From: Catenulispora pinisilvae
Lineage (GTDB): Bacteria > Actinomycetota > Actinomycetes > Streptomycetales > Catenulisporaceae
Assembly: GCF_015356865.1 (NCBI RefSeq)
Contig: NZ_JAAFZA010000084.1
Span: 1 to 38,717, forward strand
Reading direction: 5' to 3'
DNA: 38,717 nucleotides
Made by a program: the position numbers and the translations under genes. The notes below the pieces were generated by a model. It did no database searches. It was not told where the DNA came from and saw only the letters and a program-made list of their open reading frames with translations. Shown in pieces: positions 30,007 through 38,548 of this stretch. Position 1 is the first letter of the stretch; every line of letters starts with the position of its first letter.

Positions 30007-32487
30007 TCACCCGCCAAGCGACGCCAACAGCTCCCGCGTGGCCGCCGCCTCAGGGGACCCCAGCGCCTCGAAAACCGCCACCGCGGCCCCCAGCACGGCC
30101 CGTGCCTCGTCCCCGCGTCCCAGGGCCCGCAGCGGCCGTGCCAGGGCCCGTAGCGCCTCGGCCTCGGTGGGGCGGTCGCCTGCCTCGCGGGCGGCGGTGA
30201 GGGCCAGCCGGTAGTCGGCTTCGGCGTCGGCGGGGCGCTCCAGGTCCATGCAGACCTCGGCACGGTTGAAGGCGATGATCGCCTCGTAGCGGCGGTTGCC
30301 CGCCTGGCGGGCGGCGGCCCAGGCCTCGGAGTGGGTGTCGTGGGCCTCGGGGAGGCGCTTGGCCTCGTGGAGGAGGACGCCGTAGTTGCACAGCGAGGAG
30401 GCCAGGTTCTGCGGGTCGCCGATCTCGCGGAAGATGTGGAGGCTGCGGCGGATCACGTTCTCGGCGGTGGCGAAGTCGCCGAGCCGGCAGTGGCAGTCGC
30501 CGATGTTGCCGAGGATGGACGCCACCTGTTGGCGGCTGCCGACCTCCTCGGCCAGCGCGAGGGCGGCGCCGTAGACGTCGATCGCCTCCGCGTACTCGCG
30601 CAGGTCGAACAGCGCCAGGCCGAGGCCGTTGGACAGGCGGCCTTGCGCGGTGCGGTCGCCGACCACGCGCGCGCTGTCCAGCCCGGTCTCGTACCCGGCA
30701 CGCCAGCGGGCCCAGTCCTTGCGCAGCTGGTAGCAGCCCAGCAGCGTGACGGGTAATCGCAGCGCGAGGTCGTGGCGTCCGGTGCGGGCGGCGCAGCCCA
30801 ACACCGAGCTGAGGTTCTCGCGCTCGGCGTCGTACCAGGCCATGGCGTCGGGGGCGGAGGCGAAGCGGGGCGGTGCGGGCTCGCCCGGGCGGGCGGGCAA
30901 CGTCTCCAGCAGGCGCCGCGTTTCCACGGCCCGGGAGACGTTCTCGGCGGCGTGCAGGTACCAGGACAGGAGCCGAGCCAGCGCCTCGTCCCGCTCGGCG
31001 GCGCTCTCGTCGGCCTCGGCCCGCTCCAAGGCGAACGCGTGCAGCAAGTCGTGCAGCTCATACCGGTCGGCGGTCCGTTGCTCCACCAGGTTCTCGTCGA
31101 GCAGCGCCTCCAGCGCGTCCTGCGCCGCCGCATCAGAGGTGCCGGTCAGCGCCGCCACCGCACCGGCCGTGAAGCCGCGCCCGGGATGCAGGCTCAGCAA
31201 CCGGAAGGCGCGCGCGGTAGAAGCCGGCAGCTCCCGGTAGGAGAGCTCGAAGACCGGTCGCAGCTCACGGCTCCCGGCCCGCACCGCGTCCAGTCCGCTG
31301 TCCCGCAGATGCGCCGCCAACCGCGCCAGAGTCCACGCCGGCCGGGACCGCAACCGGGCGGCGGCCAGCGAAACGGCCAGCGGCAGCAGCCCGCACAGCC
31401 GCACCACCTGCACCGCGGCGTCCGGCTCGGCCGCGACCCGCTCCTGTCCGACCACCCGCGCCAGCAGGTTCAGCGCGTCGCGCAACGGGAAGACGTCCAG
31501 CCGCAACAGCCGCGCCCCGTCCAGCCCGGCCAGGGTCCGCCGGCTGGTGACCAGCACCAGACACCGCGGGTCGGCCGGGATCAGCGCGGCGACCTGCGCC
31601 TCGTCGGCGGCGTTGTCCAGCAGCACCAGCGCGTCGCGGCCGGCGATCCGGTCTCGGAACATCGCGGCGCGCTCGGCCAAGCCGGCCGGGATGCGCCGCG
31701 CGGGCACCTCCAGCTGCCGCAGAAACGAGTCCAGGACGTCGGCCGGATCCGCGGGCGCCGCCTCGGTATCGAAGCCGCGCAGGTTCACATACAGCTGCAC
31801 GTCGGCGAACCGTCCCGCGCGCACCAACTCGTGCGCGGCGCGGATGGCGAGCTGCGTCTTGCCGATCCCGGCCATGCCCTCGATCGCGGAGACGACGACG
31901 GTGTGCGGGATGGCGGGGTCCTGGGAGTCCGATGCTTGGGAGCCTGAGTTTTGGGAGTCCGGGTTCTGGAGGTCCGAGTTCTGGAGGTCCGAGTTTTGAG
32001 AGTCCGAGTTCTGGAAGTCCGAGTTCTGCGAGTCCGGTGTTCCGGCCGCTCCCGCGGCATCCACCAAAGCCATCAGCGAGGCCAGTTCCTCGCGCCGCCC
32101 GGTGAACGTCGCCAGCTCCGCGGGCAACTGCCGGAAGACGCCGGTCGGCTCAGCAGGCCGCCGATGCGCCGCGTGCGCCGCCAGGCAGGCCGAGCGCCAC
32201 TGCGGCACCTGCGCCTCGGGCACCCCGAGCGCGAGGACGATCGCCACGACCAGTTCCTGGTTCAGCCGGCGCCGGGTCGGGTCGAAGACGTCGCTGATCG
32301 TCGAATGCGTGACGTCCTGCGGCGGCTTCAGGAGCGGCCCCACGCGTTTGGCCAGGACGCGGAACGAGGGCGAACCGGCGTGGGCGCGCAGCGTCCGCAG
32401 CCGCTCGATGAAGCCGGCGAGATCCACCGCGCCGGGGAGATCGGGAGCAGCGGGATCGGGGATGGCTGAGGTCGGCCGGTCTGTCAC
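30007..32487 (-). CDS. HTH-NB-ARC-TPR transcriptional regulator (AfsR/SARP-like, STAND)
   Basis: An 826-aa protein from GTG 32487 behind GGAAGGGG (TTG 32520 is less likely). Residues ~20-110 look like the XRE-type HTH seen in actinomycete STAND regulators (FIERLRTLRAHAGSPSFRVL, then VTHSTISDVFDPTRRRLNQE). A Q/N/S/D repeat linker lies at 152-190. The NB-ARC domain follows: P-loop GMAGIGKT at 204-211, Walker B ALVLLDNAADE, CLVLVTSRR (sensor) and LPLAVSLAAARL (GLPL-type). Next come a winged-helix region (LSLHPGRGFTAGAVAAL, YELHDLLHAFAL) and about 6 TPR-like units up to the end. Such proteins switch states on nucleotide and ligand binding and control secondary metabolism. Its target is unknown. 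Confidence 0.9.
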   Translation of the reverse strand: MTDRPTSAIPDPAAPDLPGAVDLAGFIERLRTLRAHAGSPSFRVLAKRVGPLLKPPQDVTHSTISDVFDPTRRRLNQELVVAIVLALGVPEAQVPQWRSACLAAHAAHRRPAEPTGVFRQLPAELATFTGRREELASLMALVDAAGAAGTPDSQNSDFQNSDSQNSDLQNSDLQNPDSQNSGSQASDSQDPAIPHTVVVSAIEGMAGIGKTQLAIRAAHELVRAGRFADVQLYVNLRGFDTEAAPADPADVLDSFLRQLEVPARRIPAGLAERAAMFRDRIAGRDALVLLDNAADEAQVAALIPADPRCLVLVTSRRTLAGLDGARLLRLDVFPLRDALNLLARVVGQERVAAEPDAAVQVVRLCGLLPLAVSLAAARLRSRPAWTLARLAAHLRDSGLDAVRAGSRELRPVFELSYRELPASTARAFRLLSLHPGRGFTAGAVAALTGTSDAAAQDALEALLDENLVEQRTADRYELHDLLHAFALERAEADESAAERDEALARLLSWYLHAAENVSRAVETRRLLETLPARPGEPAPPRFASAPDAMAWYDAERENLSSVLGCAARTGRHDLALRLPVTLLGCYQLRKDWARWRAGYETGLDSARVVGDRTAQGRLSNGLGLALFDLREYAEAIDVYGAALALAEEVGSRQQVASILGNIGDCHCRLGDFATAENVIRRSLHIFREIGDPQNLASSLCNYGVLLHEAKRLPEAHDTHSEAWAAARQAGNRRYEAIIAFNRAEVCMDLERPADAEADYRLALTAAREAGDRPTEAEALRALARPLRALGRGDEARAVLGAAVAVFEALGSPEAAATRELLASLGG
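31918..32034 (-). repeat. 15-bp tandem repeat encoding D-x-Q-N-S linker
   Basis: About eight units of 15 bases (GACTCNCARAACTCG type on the minus strand) lie in frame and give DSQNS/DFQNS/DLQNS. They are far less GC-rich than the surrounding gene and separate the HTH from the NB-ARC domain. Confidence 0.85.
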
Positions 32488-32713
32488 AGGACCCAGAACC
32501 CCTTCCGTACCCCGTTCCAAAGAATCACCGCAGGTCTACGGCTTGCGGACGAGTGTACGGAGTTGTACGGGATTCTCGCCTCCGGGCATCTCCATTGCTT
32601 AATCTCGTCCTGCGAGTCGCGCAAAGGACGGTATGGCGGCGACCCGGCTGCGTGGGGCGGAGTCCGGGTAGCCATCGTGACAGTCCAACGGGGGCTTGCG
32701 ACGGCCGACTTCG

Positions 32714-32754
32714 CCGCGTCTTGCGGAGCTCGTGGGGGGTTCCGCAAGACGCGG
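32714..32754. other. Strong 14-bp inverted repeat in the NB-ARC/DinB intergenic region
   Basis: CCGCGTCTTGCGGA (32714-32727) pairs perfectly with TCCGCAAGACGCGG (32741-32754) over a 13-base loop. It lies in the 328-base gap 32488-32815, upstream of the NB-ARC gene and downstream of the DinB gene. It could be a terminator of readthrough, a recombination relic or a small RNA end. The rest of the gap (32521-32700) shows no convincing gene. Confidence 0.6.
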
Positions 32755-32778
32755 TCATGCAACGGTCGAGCACCTGTG

Positions 32779-32802
32779 GCGGCGCCCTTTCGGGGGCGCC
32801 GC
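32779..32802 (-). terminator. Terminator hairpin after the DinB-like gene
   Basis: GCGGCGCCC (32779-32787) and GGGCGCCGC (32794-32802) form 9 perfect pairs with a 6-base loop, 14 bases past the stop of the minus-strand gene. No U-run. Confidence 0.6.
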
Positions 32803-32815
32803 TCCTGTTTGCCGG

Positions 32816-33604
32816 CTACGGCTCCATGTCCCAGGTGAGGATCCGTTCGAGCAGCTCCAGATCGCCGTCGGCCTTGAGCGAGTCCATCGGGATCCGCTCG
32901 TAGAGCGCGAGCACCAGGTTGCTGGCCGTGCCCCGTAGCGAAGTGTCGGGCGCCTCCCGGTCCGTGTCGTCATCGGACAGTCGGCTCATACTCGCGCCGG
33001 CCGGGGACAGCGTCAGGCGCCATGAGGGGCCGTCGACGATGCACACGTCGAACAGCGCGGGCTCGTACGGCCAGGGCACGTTCGTCGTGCCGCACGTGAC
33101 ACCGAATTCCTCGACGCCGTCGATCGCGACCAGACCCGGCACCTGCTCCGGCTCCGAGACGCCGGCCGCGAGTTGGGCGTCGTAGGTGTGGACCGCGACC
33201 TCCTGGACCTGGTGCCGGATCACGGCGCCGGCGGTCAGCGGCGCCTCCGAGGCACCCCACCACGCCCAGCAGCCGCGGTCCGGGCCGGCCTCGCGCCCCG
33301 CGTCCAGCAGCAGCCGCGTCGCCTCCGTCAGCCACGTCAGCAGGGCCTCCCGCTCGCTCGGCGCGGTCTTGCGGATCTCCTTCTCCGGCTCGGTCGGATC
33401 GGTGTCGGACGGGCCGGCGGCGATCACCCGGGCCCAGCGGTGCTGCACGCTGCCCAGGTGCTGCGCCAGTTCCAGCAGTGTCCAGTCCGGACAGGTCGGC
33501 ACCGGCGCGGACAGGTCGGGCGCGGACTGCAACGCGGCGCGGAAGGCCGTCGACCGCTCGTCGAGCAGCTTCAGCAGTTCGGTGAACTCGGGGATCTCAT
33601 GCAC
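32816..33604 (-). CDS. Maleylpyruvate isomerase/mycothiol-dependent DinB-family protein
   Basis: A 262-aa protein from GTG 33604. The N-terminal four-helix DinB/MDMPI_N domain is seen in VPTCPDWTLLELAQHLGSVQHRWARVI (metal-binding His in the AQHLGSVQHRW box) and HQVQEVAVHTYDAQLAAG (second HxxxxxxH-type box). The C-terminal ~90 residues hold the SCP2-like/MDMPI_C beta domain (SWRLTLSPAGA...LRGTASNLVLALYERIP). Members of this family transfer or use mycothiol, the actinobacterial thiol, with maleylpyruvate isomerase as the named case. No aromatic pathway genes are nearby, so the substrate is unknown. It is flanked by hairpins on both sides. Confidence 0.88.
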   Translation of the reverse strand: MHEIPEFTELLKLLDERSTAFRAALQSAPDLSAPVPTCPDWTLLELAQHLGSVQHRWARVIAAGPSDTDPTEPEKEIRKTAPSEREALLTWLTEATRLLLDAGREAGPDRGCWAWWGASEAPLTAGAVIRHQVQEVAVHTYDAQLAAGVSEPEQVPGLVAIDGVEEFGVTCGTTNVPWPYEPALFDVCIVDGPSWRLTLSPAGASMSRLSDDDTDREAPDTSLRGTASNLVLALYERIPMDSLKADGDLELLERILTWDMEP

Positions 33605-33653
33605 CCCGGGTGTGTATCACCGATCTTCGGCGACCGGCCAGTGATTAACGCGG

Positions 33654-33687
33654 AACGTCCCCGCTGCTCACTGGCAGTGGGGACGTT
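33654..33687. terminator. Hairpin between aceE and the DinB-like gene
   Basis: AACGTCCCC and CTGC on the left pair with GCAG and GGGGACGTT on the right (33654-33687), with a single-base bulge on each side. It ends about 80 bases beyond the aceE stop on the minus strand and lies upstream of the DinB-like gene. Confidence 0.65.
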
Positions 33688-33766
33688 GTCGCTCGTGCGG
33701 TGGTGGTTGTGCGGTTGTGCGGTCGTGCGCGTGTGCGGTTGTGGTCGTGCGCTCGTGCGGGTAACG
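33688..33766 (-). terminator. C-rich, G-poor repeat after aceE, possible Rho-use site
   Basis: On the minus strand this 79-base stretch is made of CGCACAACCGCAC-like repeats. It is rich in C and A with little G, and is followed by the hairpin at 33654-33687. Unstructured C-rich RNA before a stop site is the usual picture of Rho-dependent termination. This is an inference from composition only. Confidence 0.4.
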
Positions 33767-33767
33767 C

Positions 33768-36542
33768 CTACGCCTCGCCGCCGGTCGGGCCGGCGCCCGC
33801 GGCGCGCACATCGTGCAGCTGGTACTTCCGGATCGCCTCGGACGGGGCCTCCCGCTTCACCTCGCCGCGCTTGGCGAGCTGCGCCAGGACCGCGGTGACC
33901 ACCGACTCGGCGTCGATGTGGAAGAACCGGCGGGCCGCGCCACGGGTGTCCGCGAAGCCGAAGCCGTCGGCACCCAGCGAGGAGTAGCGCTGCGGCGTGA
34001 CCGAGTCGCCCGGCACCCACTGCGCGATCTGGTCCGGGACGGCGCGCATCCAGTCCGACACCGCGACGATCGGGCCGTCGGTGGCACCCAGGGTCTGGGT
34101 GACGTACGGCACGCGCGGCTCCTCCTCGGGGAACAGCAGCGCGCGCTCGTCGGCGGCCAGCGCGTCGCGGCGCAGCTCGGTCCAGGAGGTGGCCGACCAC
34201 ACGTCCGCCGCCACGCCCCACTCCTCGGCCAGCATCTGCTGTGCCTTCAAGGCCCAGGTGACGCCGACGCCGGAGGCGAGGATCTGCGCCTTGGGCCGGT
34301 CGGCGGGGCCGTCCGGAGCCGCGGCGTAGCGGTACAGGCCCTTGAGGATGCCCTCGGTGTCCACCCCGGCCGGCTCAGCGGGCTGCTGGTACGGCTCGTT
34401 GTAGACGGTCATGTAGTAGAACACGTCCTCGCCGTGCGGGTGCTCCTCGGAGGACCCGTACATGCGGCGCAGACCGTCCTGCACGATGTGGCTGATCTCG
34501 AAGGCGAACGCCGGGTCGTAGGCCACCACGGCCGGGTTCGTGGAGGCCAACAGGTGCGAGTGGCCGTCGGCGTGCTGGAGGCCCTCACCGGTCAGCGTGG
34601 TGCGGCCGGCGGTGGCGCCCAGGACGAAGCCGCGCCCGAGCTGGTCGGACATCTGCCAGAACTGGTCGCCGGTGCGCTGGAACCCGAACATCGAGTAGAA
34701 GATGTAGACCGGGATCGTGGCCTCGCCGTGCGTGGCGTAGGAGGTTCCGGCGGCGACCAGCGACGCGGTGGAGCCGGCCTCGCTGATGCCCTCGTGCAGG
34801 ATCTGGCCCTGCGTGGACTCCTTGTAGGACAGGAGCAGGTCGCGGTCCACGGCGTCGTAGGTCTGGCCGTGCGGCGAGTAGATCTTCGCGGTCGGGAACA
34901 GCGAGTCCATGCCGAAGGTGCGGGCCTCGTCCGGGATGATCGGCACGAACCGCGCGCCGATGTTCTTGTCCCGCATCAGGTCCTTCAGCAGCCGGACGAA
35001 GGCCATGGTGGTGGCCATCGCCTGCTTGCCGGAGCCCTTCTTCAGCTGGCCGTAGACGTCGTCGCCGGGCAGCGGCAGCGGCTTGGGGTGCACCTGACGG
35101 CGCGGCAGGTAGCCGCCGAGCGCGGCCCGCCGCTCCTTCATGTACTGGATCTCCGGGGAGTTCTCGCCCGGGTGGAAGTACGGCGGCAGGTCCGCCTCCA
35201 GCTGGGCGTCCGTGATCGGCAGGTGCAGCCGGTCGCGGAAGCTCTTCAGCTCGGCCTTGGTGAGCTTCTTCATCTGGTGCGTGGCGTTGCGCGCCTCGAA
35301 GTGCTCGCCGAGGGTCCAGCCCTTGATGGTGTGGGCCAGGATCACGGTCGGCTGGCCGGTGTGCTCGCGGGCCGCCTTGAACGCCGCGTACACCTTGCGG
35401 TAGTCGTGGCCGCCGCGCGAGAGCGTGCGCAGCTGGTCGTCCGACATGTCGGCGACCATCTTGCGCAGCCGGGCGTCGTCCCCGAAGAAGTTCTCGCGGA
35501 TGTAGGAGCCGGTCTCCACGGTGTAGGTCTGGAACTGGCCGTCGGGCGTGGTGTTCATCTTGTTCACCAGCGCGCCGTCGGTGTCCTGGGCCAGCAGCTG
35601 GTCCCAGTCCCGGCCCCAGATCACCTTGATGACGTTCCAGCCGGCGCCGCGGAAGGTGGACTCCAGCTCCTGGATGATCTTGCCGTTGCCGCGCACCGGG
35701 CCGTCCAGGCGCTGCAGGTTGCAGTTGATCACGAAGGTGAGGTTGTCCAGCTCCTCGCGGGCGGCCAGGCCGATCGCGCCGAGCGATTCCGGCTCGTCGG
35801 TCTCGCCGTCGCCGAGGAAGGCCCAGACGTGGCTGCGCGAGGTGTCCGCGATGCCGCGCGAGTACAGGTACTTGTTGAACCGGGCCTGGTAGATCGAGCC
35901 GATCGGGCCCAGGCCCATCGACACGGTCGGGAACTCCCAGAAGTCCGGCATCAGGCGCGGGTGGGGGTAGGAGGACAGGCCGAACGGCGCCTGCGAGGTC
36001 TCCTGCCGGAAGCCGTCCAGGTGCTGCTCGGTGAGCCGGCCCTCCAGGAACGCGCGGGCGTAGATGCCCGGCGAGGCGTGCCCCTGGAAGTACACCTGGT
36101 CGCCGGACTCGCCGTGGTCCTTGCCGCGGAAGAAGTGGTTGAAGCCCACCTCGTACAGCGACGCCGCCGAGGCGTAGGTGGCGATGTGGCCGCCGACACC
36201 CAGGCCCGGGCGGTTGGCCCGGGACACCATGATGGCGGCGTTCCAGCGGATGAACGCCCGGATCCGGCGCTCGATGTCCTCATCGCCCGGGAACCACGGC
36301 TCCGCCTCCGGCGGGATCGTGTTGATGTAGTCCGTGGAGCGCAGGCCCGGCACGCCGACCTGTTTCGCGCGGGCTTCCTGGAGGAGGCGCAGCATCAGGT
36401 ACCGCGCACGCTGGCGGCCCTGTTCGTTGACGACTGAGTCCAGGGACTCGATCCACTCCGCGGTCTCGTTCGGGTCCACGTCCGGCAGCTGAGTGGGCAG
36501 GCCGTCACTGATGATGGGGAAACGCTCTTGTCCGGGTGCCAC
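33768..36542 (-). CDS. aceE: Pyruvate dehydrogenase E1 component, homodimeric
   Basis: A 924-aa AceE from GTG 36542 behind AAGGA (E. coli AceE is 887 aa). The thiamine diphosphate motif is G244-D-G246 in [16 protein letters not shown], ending at N273-C-N275 ([11 protein letters not shown]). The start of the E1 body [21 protein letters not shown], the [15 protein letters not shown] loop and the transketolase-like pyrimidine domain ([38 protein letters not shown]) are all present. It decarboxylates pyruvate and acetylates the lipoyl E2 for acetyl-CoA. Actinobacteria use this homodimeric type in a mixed complex with Lpd and SucB/DlaT. E2 and E3 genes are not nearby. Direct repeats lie in its 5' region. 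Confidence 0.98.
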   Translation of the reverse strand: MAPGQERFPIISDGLPTQLPDVDPNETAEWIESLDSVVNEQGRQRARYLMLRLLQEARAKQVGVPGLRSTDYINTIPPEAEPWFPGDEDIERRIRAFIRWNAAIMVSRANRPGLGVGGHIATYASAASLYEVGFNHFFRGKDHGESGDQVYFQGHASPGIYARAFLEGRLTEQHLDGFRQETSQAPFGLSSYPHPRLMPDFWEFPTVSMGLGPIGSIYQARFNKYLYSRGIADTSRSHVWAFLGDGETDEPESLGAIGLAAREELDNLTFVINCNLQRLDGPVRGNGKIIQELESTFRGAGWNVIKVIWGRDWDQLLAQDTDGALVNKMNTTPDGQFQTYTVETGSYIRENFFGDDARLRKMVADMSDDQLRTLSRGGHDYRKVYAAFKAAREHTGQPTVILAHTIKGWTLGEHFEARNATHQMKKLTKAELKSFRDRLHLPITDAQLEADLPPYFHPGENSPEIQYMKERRAALGGYLPRRQVHPKPLPLPGDDVYGQLKKGSGKQAMATTMAFVRLLKDLMRDKNIGARFVPIIPDEARTFGMDSLFPTAKIYSPHGQTYDAVDRDLLLSYKESTQGQILHEGISEAGSTASLVAAGTSYATHGEATIPVYIFYSMFGFQRTGDQFWQMSDQLGRGFVLGATAGRTTLTGEGLQHADGHSHLLASTNPAVVAYDPAFAFEISHIVQDGLRRMYGSSEEHPHGEDVFYYMTVYNEPYQQPAEPAGVDTEGILKGLYRYAAAPDGPADRPKAQILASGVGVTWALKAQQMLAEEWGVAADVWSATSWTELRRDALAADERALLFPEEEPRVPYVTQTLGATDGPIVAVSDWMRAVPDQIAQWVPGDSVTPQRYSSLGADGFGFADTRGAARRFFHIDAESVVTAVLAQLAKRGEVKREAPSEAIRKYQLHDVRAAGAGPTGGEA

Positions 36543-36563
36543 TGTCGTCCTTCAACCTAGACA

Positions 36564-36580
36564 TAGATCTTGTAGATCTT
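36564..36580. promoter_or_regulatory. Direct repeat TAGATCTT x2 upstream of aceE
   Basis: TAGATCTT at 36564-36571 and 36573-36580, each holding the palindrome AGATCT, lie 22-38 bases before the aceE start in an AT-richer spacer. A TGGTAACCA palindrome is at 36640-36648. They may be regulator sites of the aceE/DUF1918 divergent promoters. Confidence 0.35.
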
Positions 36581-36704
36581 CTCGGTTACATCGTCCACCA
36601 TCGTCTAACGCGCATGCCGTGGACGTCACATCTACTGGGTGGTAACCATGATAAATGCGTGCCAAGGGGTGGTCTTCACCGCCAGGCGGGTGTGAACTGG
36701 AGAC

Positions 36705-36926
36705 ATGCGAGCTTCTGTGGGAGACCGGCTTCACGTCCACGGTCACGTGGTCGGGGACGCCGAGCGGGTCGGCGAGATCATCGAGGTCAAGGGAGCGGCC
36801 GGCACCCCGCCCTACCTGGTCAAGTTCGCCGACGGGCACCAGGGACTGGTGTTCCCCGGACCCGACGCGGTGGTCGAAACACCGCCGGTCGGCGACACCG
36901 CGCCGGACTCGCAGCCCTTCGGGTAG
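36705..36926 (+). CDS. DUF1918 domain protein
   Basis: A 73-aa protein starting ATG 36705 after GGAG. It is one DUF1918 domain: MRASVGDRLHVHGHVVGDAE, then GEIIEVKG, PPYLVKFADGHQGLVFPGPDAVV. This is a small SH3-like beta barrel common in actinobacteria, of unknown function. The last ~14 residues are a polar tail. It is divergent from aceE; the 162-base gap holds the repeats noted there. DUF1918 proteins often neighbour stress or regulatory genes, but nothing further can be said. Confidence 0.92.
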   Translation: MRASVGDRLHVHGHVVGDAERVGEIIEVKGAAGTPPYLVKFADGHQGLVFPGPDAVVETPPVGDTAPDSQPFG

Positions 36927-36991
36927 TTGCGTCTTGGGCTTCCGGCGTATGGACTAGGGGAATGCAGAACGACATGAAGGAGGACAGTTCC

Positions 36992-37474
36992 GTGGGCGCG
37001 GTCGCGGACCAGGTTCAGACCGCCGCCAACCCGCTGGCTGTGCGCCTGGGCTTCCAGGCGGGCGAAGTGGTGCAGGAACTCGGCTGGGACGAGGACTGCG
37101 ACGAGGAACTGCGTCAGGCCATCATGGACACGATCGGCGCGGATCTGGTCGACGTGGACTTCGAAGACGTGGTCGACGCGGTGGTGCTGTGGCACCGCAC
37201 GGACGACGGCGACCTGGTGGACAACCTGGTCGACGCGCTCACCGCGCTGGCCGACGGCGGCCCGATCTGGCTGCTGACGCCCAAGGCCGGCCGGGACGGC
37301 CACGTGGAGCCCAGCGACATCGGCGAGGCGGCCCCGACCGCCGGCCTGTCGGCCACCTCGAGCATCAGCGCCGGACCCGAATGGCTGGGCACCCGGCTGG
37401 TGAGCCCGAAGGCCGGCGGCAAGCTGGCGAAGTCCGCGGTCCGTGCCAAGGCCGACGACACTGCGGGGCAGTAA
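36992..37474 (+). CDS. DUF3052 family protein
   Basis: A 160-aa protein. GTG 36992 has a perfect AAGGAGG 8 bases before it, so I prefer it over the in-frame ATG 36963, which would place that ribosome site inside the gene. The sequence NPLAVRLGFQAGEVVQELGW, then DEDCDEELRQAIMDTIGADLVDVD, HRTDDGDLVDNLVDALTALADGG and IWLLTPKAGRDGHVEPSDIGEAAPTAG is the DUF3052 domain. It is highly conserved in actinobacteria beside aceE. Its function is not established; an acidic cytosolic protein with a winged-helix-like or small-barrel fold is likely. It lies 6 bases before the peroxiredoxin gene, so the two are in one operon. Confidence 0.93.
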   Translation: MGAVADQVQTAANPLAVRLGFQAGEVVQELGWDEDCDEELRQAIMDTIGADLVDVDFEDVVDAVVLWHRTDDGDLVDNLVDALTALADGGPIWLLTPKAGRDGHVEPSDIGEAAPTAGLSATSSISAGPEWLGTRLVSPKAGGKLAKSAVRAKADDTAGQ

Positions 37475-37479
37475 CGGCG

Positions 37480-38037
37480 ATGTCCTCCCAACCCGGGCCG
37501 CCCGAAGGCGGCCCATCAACACATCCCCCCGACCGCCCCTCCTCGCAGGTCGAGGCGGAGCAGCCGCCGGTGCCGGCGGTCGGCGACCCGGCCCCGGCGT
37601 TCACCCTGACCGACCAGCACGGCCAGACCGTCTCCCTGGCGGATTTCCGCGGGAAGCAGGCCGTGCTGCTGGTCTTCTACCCGTTCGCCTTCTCCCGGGT
37701 CTGCGGTTCGGAACTACAAGCGATCCAGGAGAGCGTCGAGGACTTCCAGAACGAGCGTGTGCAGGTGCTGGCCGCGTCGTGCGACGCGCTGTACTCGCTG
37801 CGCGCGTACGCCGACGAGGCCGGCTTCGGCTTCCCGCTGCTGGCCGACCACTGGCCACACGGCGGGACGGCGCGCGCGTACGGCGTCTTCGACGAGGAGC
37901 GTGGTTGCGCCGTCCGAGGGACGTTCCTCATCGACCATGAGGGCGTCGTCCGGTGGACCGTGGTGAACGGTCTGCCGGACGCCCGCTCGCTGGACGACTA
38001 TCGCGACGCGATCACCGCGGCCGGCGCAGGCGCATAA
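37480..38037 (+). CDS. Peroxiredoxin, AhpE/BCP-like
   Basis: A 185-aa thioredoxin-fold peroxidase from ATG 37480. The first ~30 residues are Pro/Gln/Ser-rich and probably disordered. The fold starts at VGDPAPAFTLTDQHGQTVSL. The peroxidatic Cys75 lies in P68-FAFSRVC75 (PxxxS/TxxC), with LLVFYPFAFSRVCGSEL as in the AhpE group. LAASCDALYSLRAYADEAGFGFPLLAD, TFLIDHEGVVRWTVVNG complete it. It reduces peroxides with a thiol partner, mycoredoxin being known for M. tuberculosis AhpE. A second Cys (Cys in ERGCAVRGTF) may or may not resolve. It follows the DUF3052 gene by 6 bases. Confidence 0.92.
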   Translation: MSSQPGPPEGGPSTHPPDRPSSQVEAEQPPVPAVGDPAPAFTLTDQHGQTVSLADFRGKQAVLLVFYPFAFSRVCGSELQAIQESVEDFQNERVQVLAASCDALYSLRAYADEAGFGFPLLADHWPHGGTARAYGVFDEERGCAVRGTFLIDHEGVVRWTVVNGLPDARSLDDYRDAITAAGAGA

Positions 38038-38120
38038 GACAACCCCATCCCATCCCCTCCCATCCGAATCACCGCCGCCGGGACCACCGGCACCCGACCC
38101 GTATAGGAAACCTCCACGCC

Positions 38121-38462
38121 ATGCCCTGCCACCGCTGCGGCGCCCGCCAGACCGACCCGGTCCGCGGCGCGTCACCGTGGCGGCGGGGCGTGCGCGCGGG
38201 GGAGCAGATTCTGATCTGCCCGGACTGCCAGCACGACCGCGACTGGACCGCTGACCTGGCACACTGCGCCGCGTGCGGCTCCGCACGGCTGGTCCGGGTA
38301 CTTGGCAACACGCAATGCAAAGACTGCGGAGCCCAGGACCAGGTGCGCGCCGAGACCGTCCCCGACCCGGCGGCCGGCACCGCGTCCCGCTCCGGCGTCA
38401 CCACCTTGTCCGAAGACGTACACGCCGCCCTGGAGCGCCATTTCGGCCAGAGAACGGACTGA
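38121..38462 (+). CDS. Small double zinc-ribbon protein, unknown
   Basis: A 113-aa protein from ATG 38121. It has four CxxC pairs: C3/C6, C33/C36, C49/C52 and C66/C69, enough for two zinc ribbons. The third-fourth pair segment (HCAACGSARL...NTQCKDCGAQ) is a typical ribbon spacing. A polar tail of ~35 residues (SGVTTLSEDVHAALERHFGQ) ends in a helix. No family name is certain; it may bind nucleic acid or be a scaffold. It sits 83 bases after the peroxiredoxin on the same strand, with GTATAGGAAACC just before the start. Confidence 0.75.
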   Translation: MPCHRCGARQTDPVRGASPWRRGVRAGEQILICPDCQHDRDWTADLAHCAACGSARLVRVLGNTQCKDCGAQDQVRAETVPDPAAGTASRSGVTTLSEDVHAALERHFGQRTD

Positions 38463-38548
38463 GCGTTCCGCCTAGACGGCACTGGGTAGCAAACTGTAGT
38501 CAGATGGATAGGGATGTCAGACAACTTCATCAGCCAGGGGGTACCGCC

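Noticed and set aside
30772-31947. 391-aa plus-strand open frame inside the NB-ARC gene
   Set aside because: It is a shadow of the opposite strand; His/Gln/Arg/Gly/Pro-rich with no motif.
32521-32762. Small open frames in the NB-ARC upstream gap
   Set aside because: Short, overlapping on both strands, Arg/Pro-rich and without ribosome sites.
33813-36437. 874-aa open frame antisense to aceE
   Set aside because: It is the mirror of a certain gene in very GC-rich DNA; its composition is Val/Gly/Arg/Leu-rich with no domain, signal or ribosome site.
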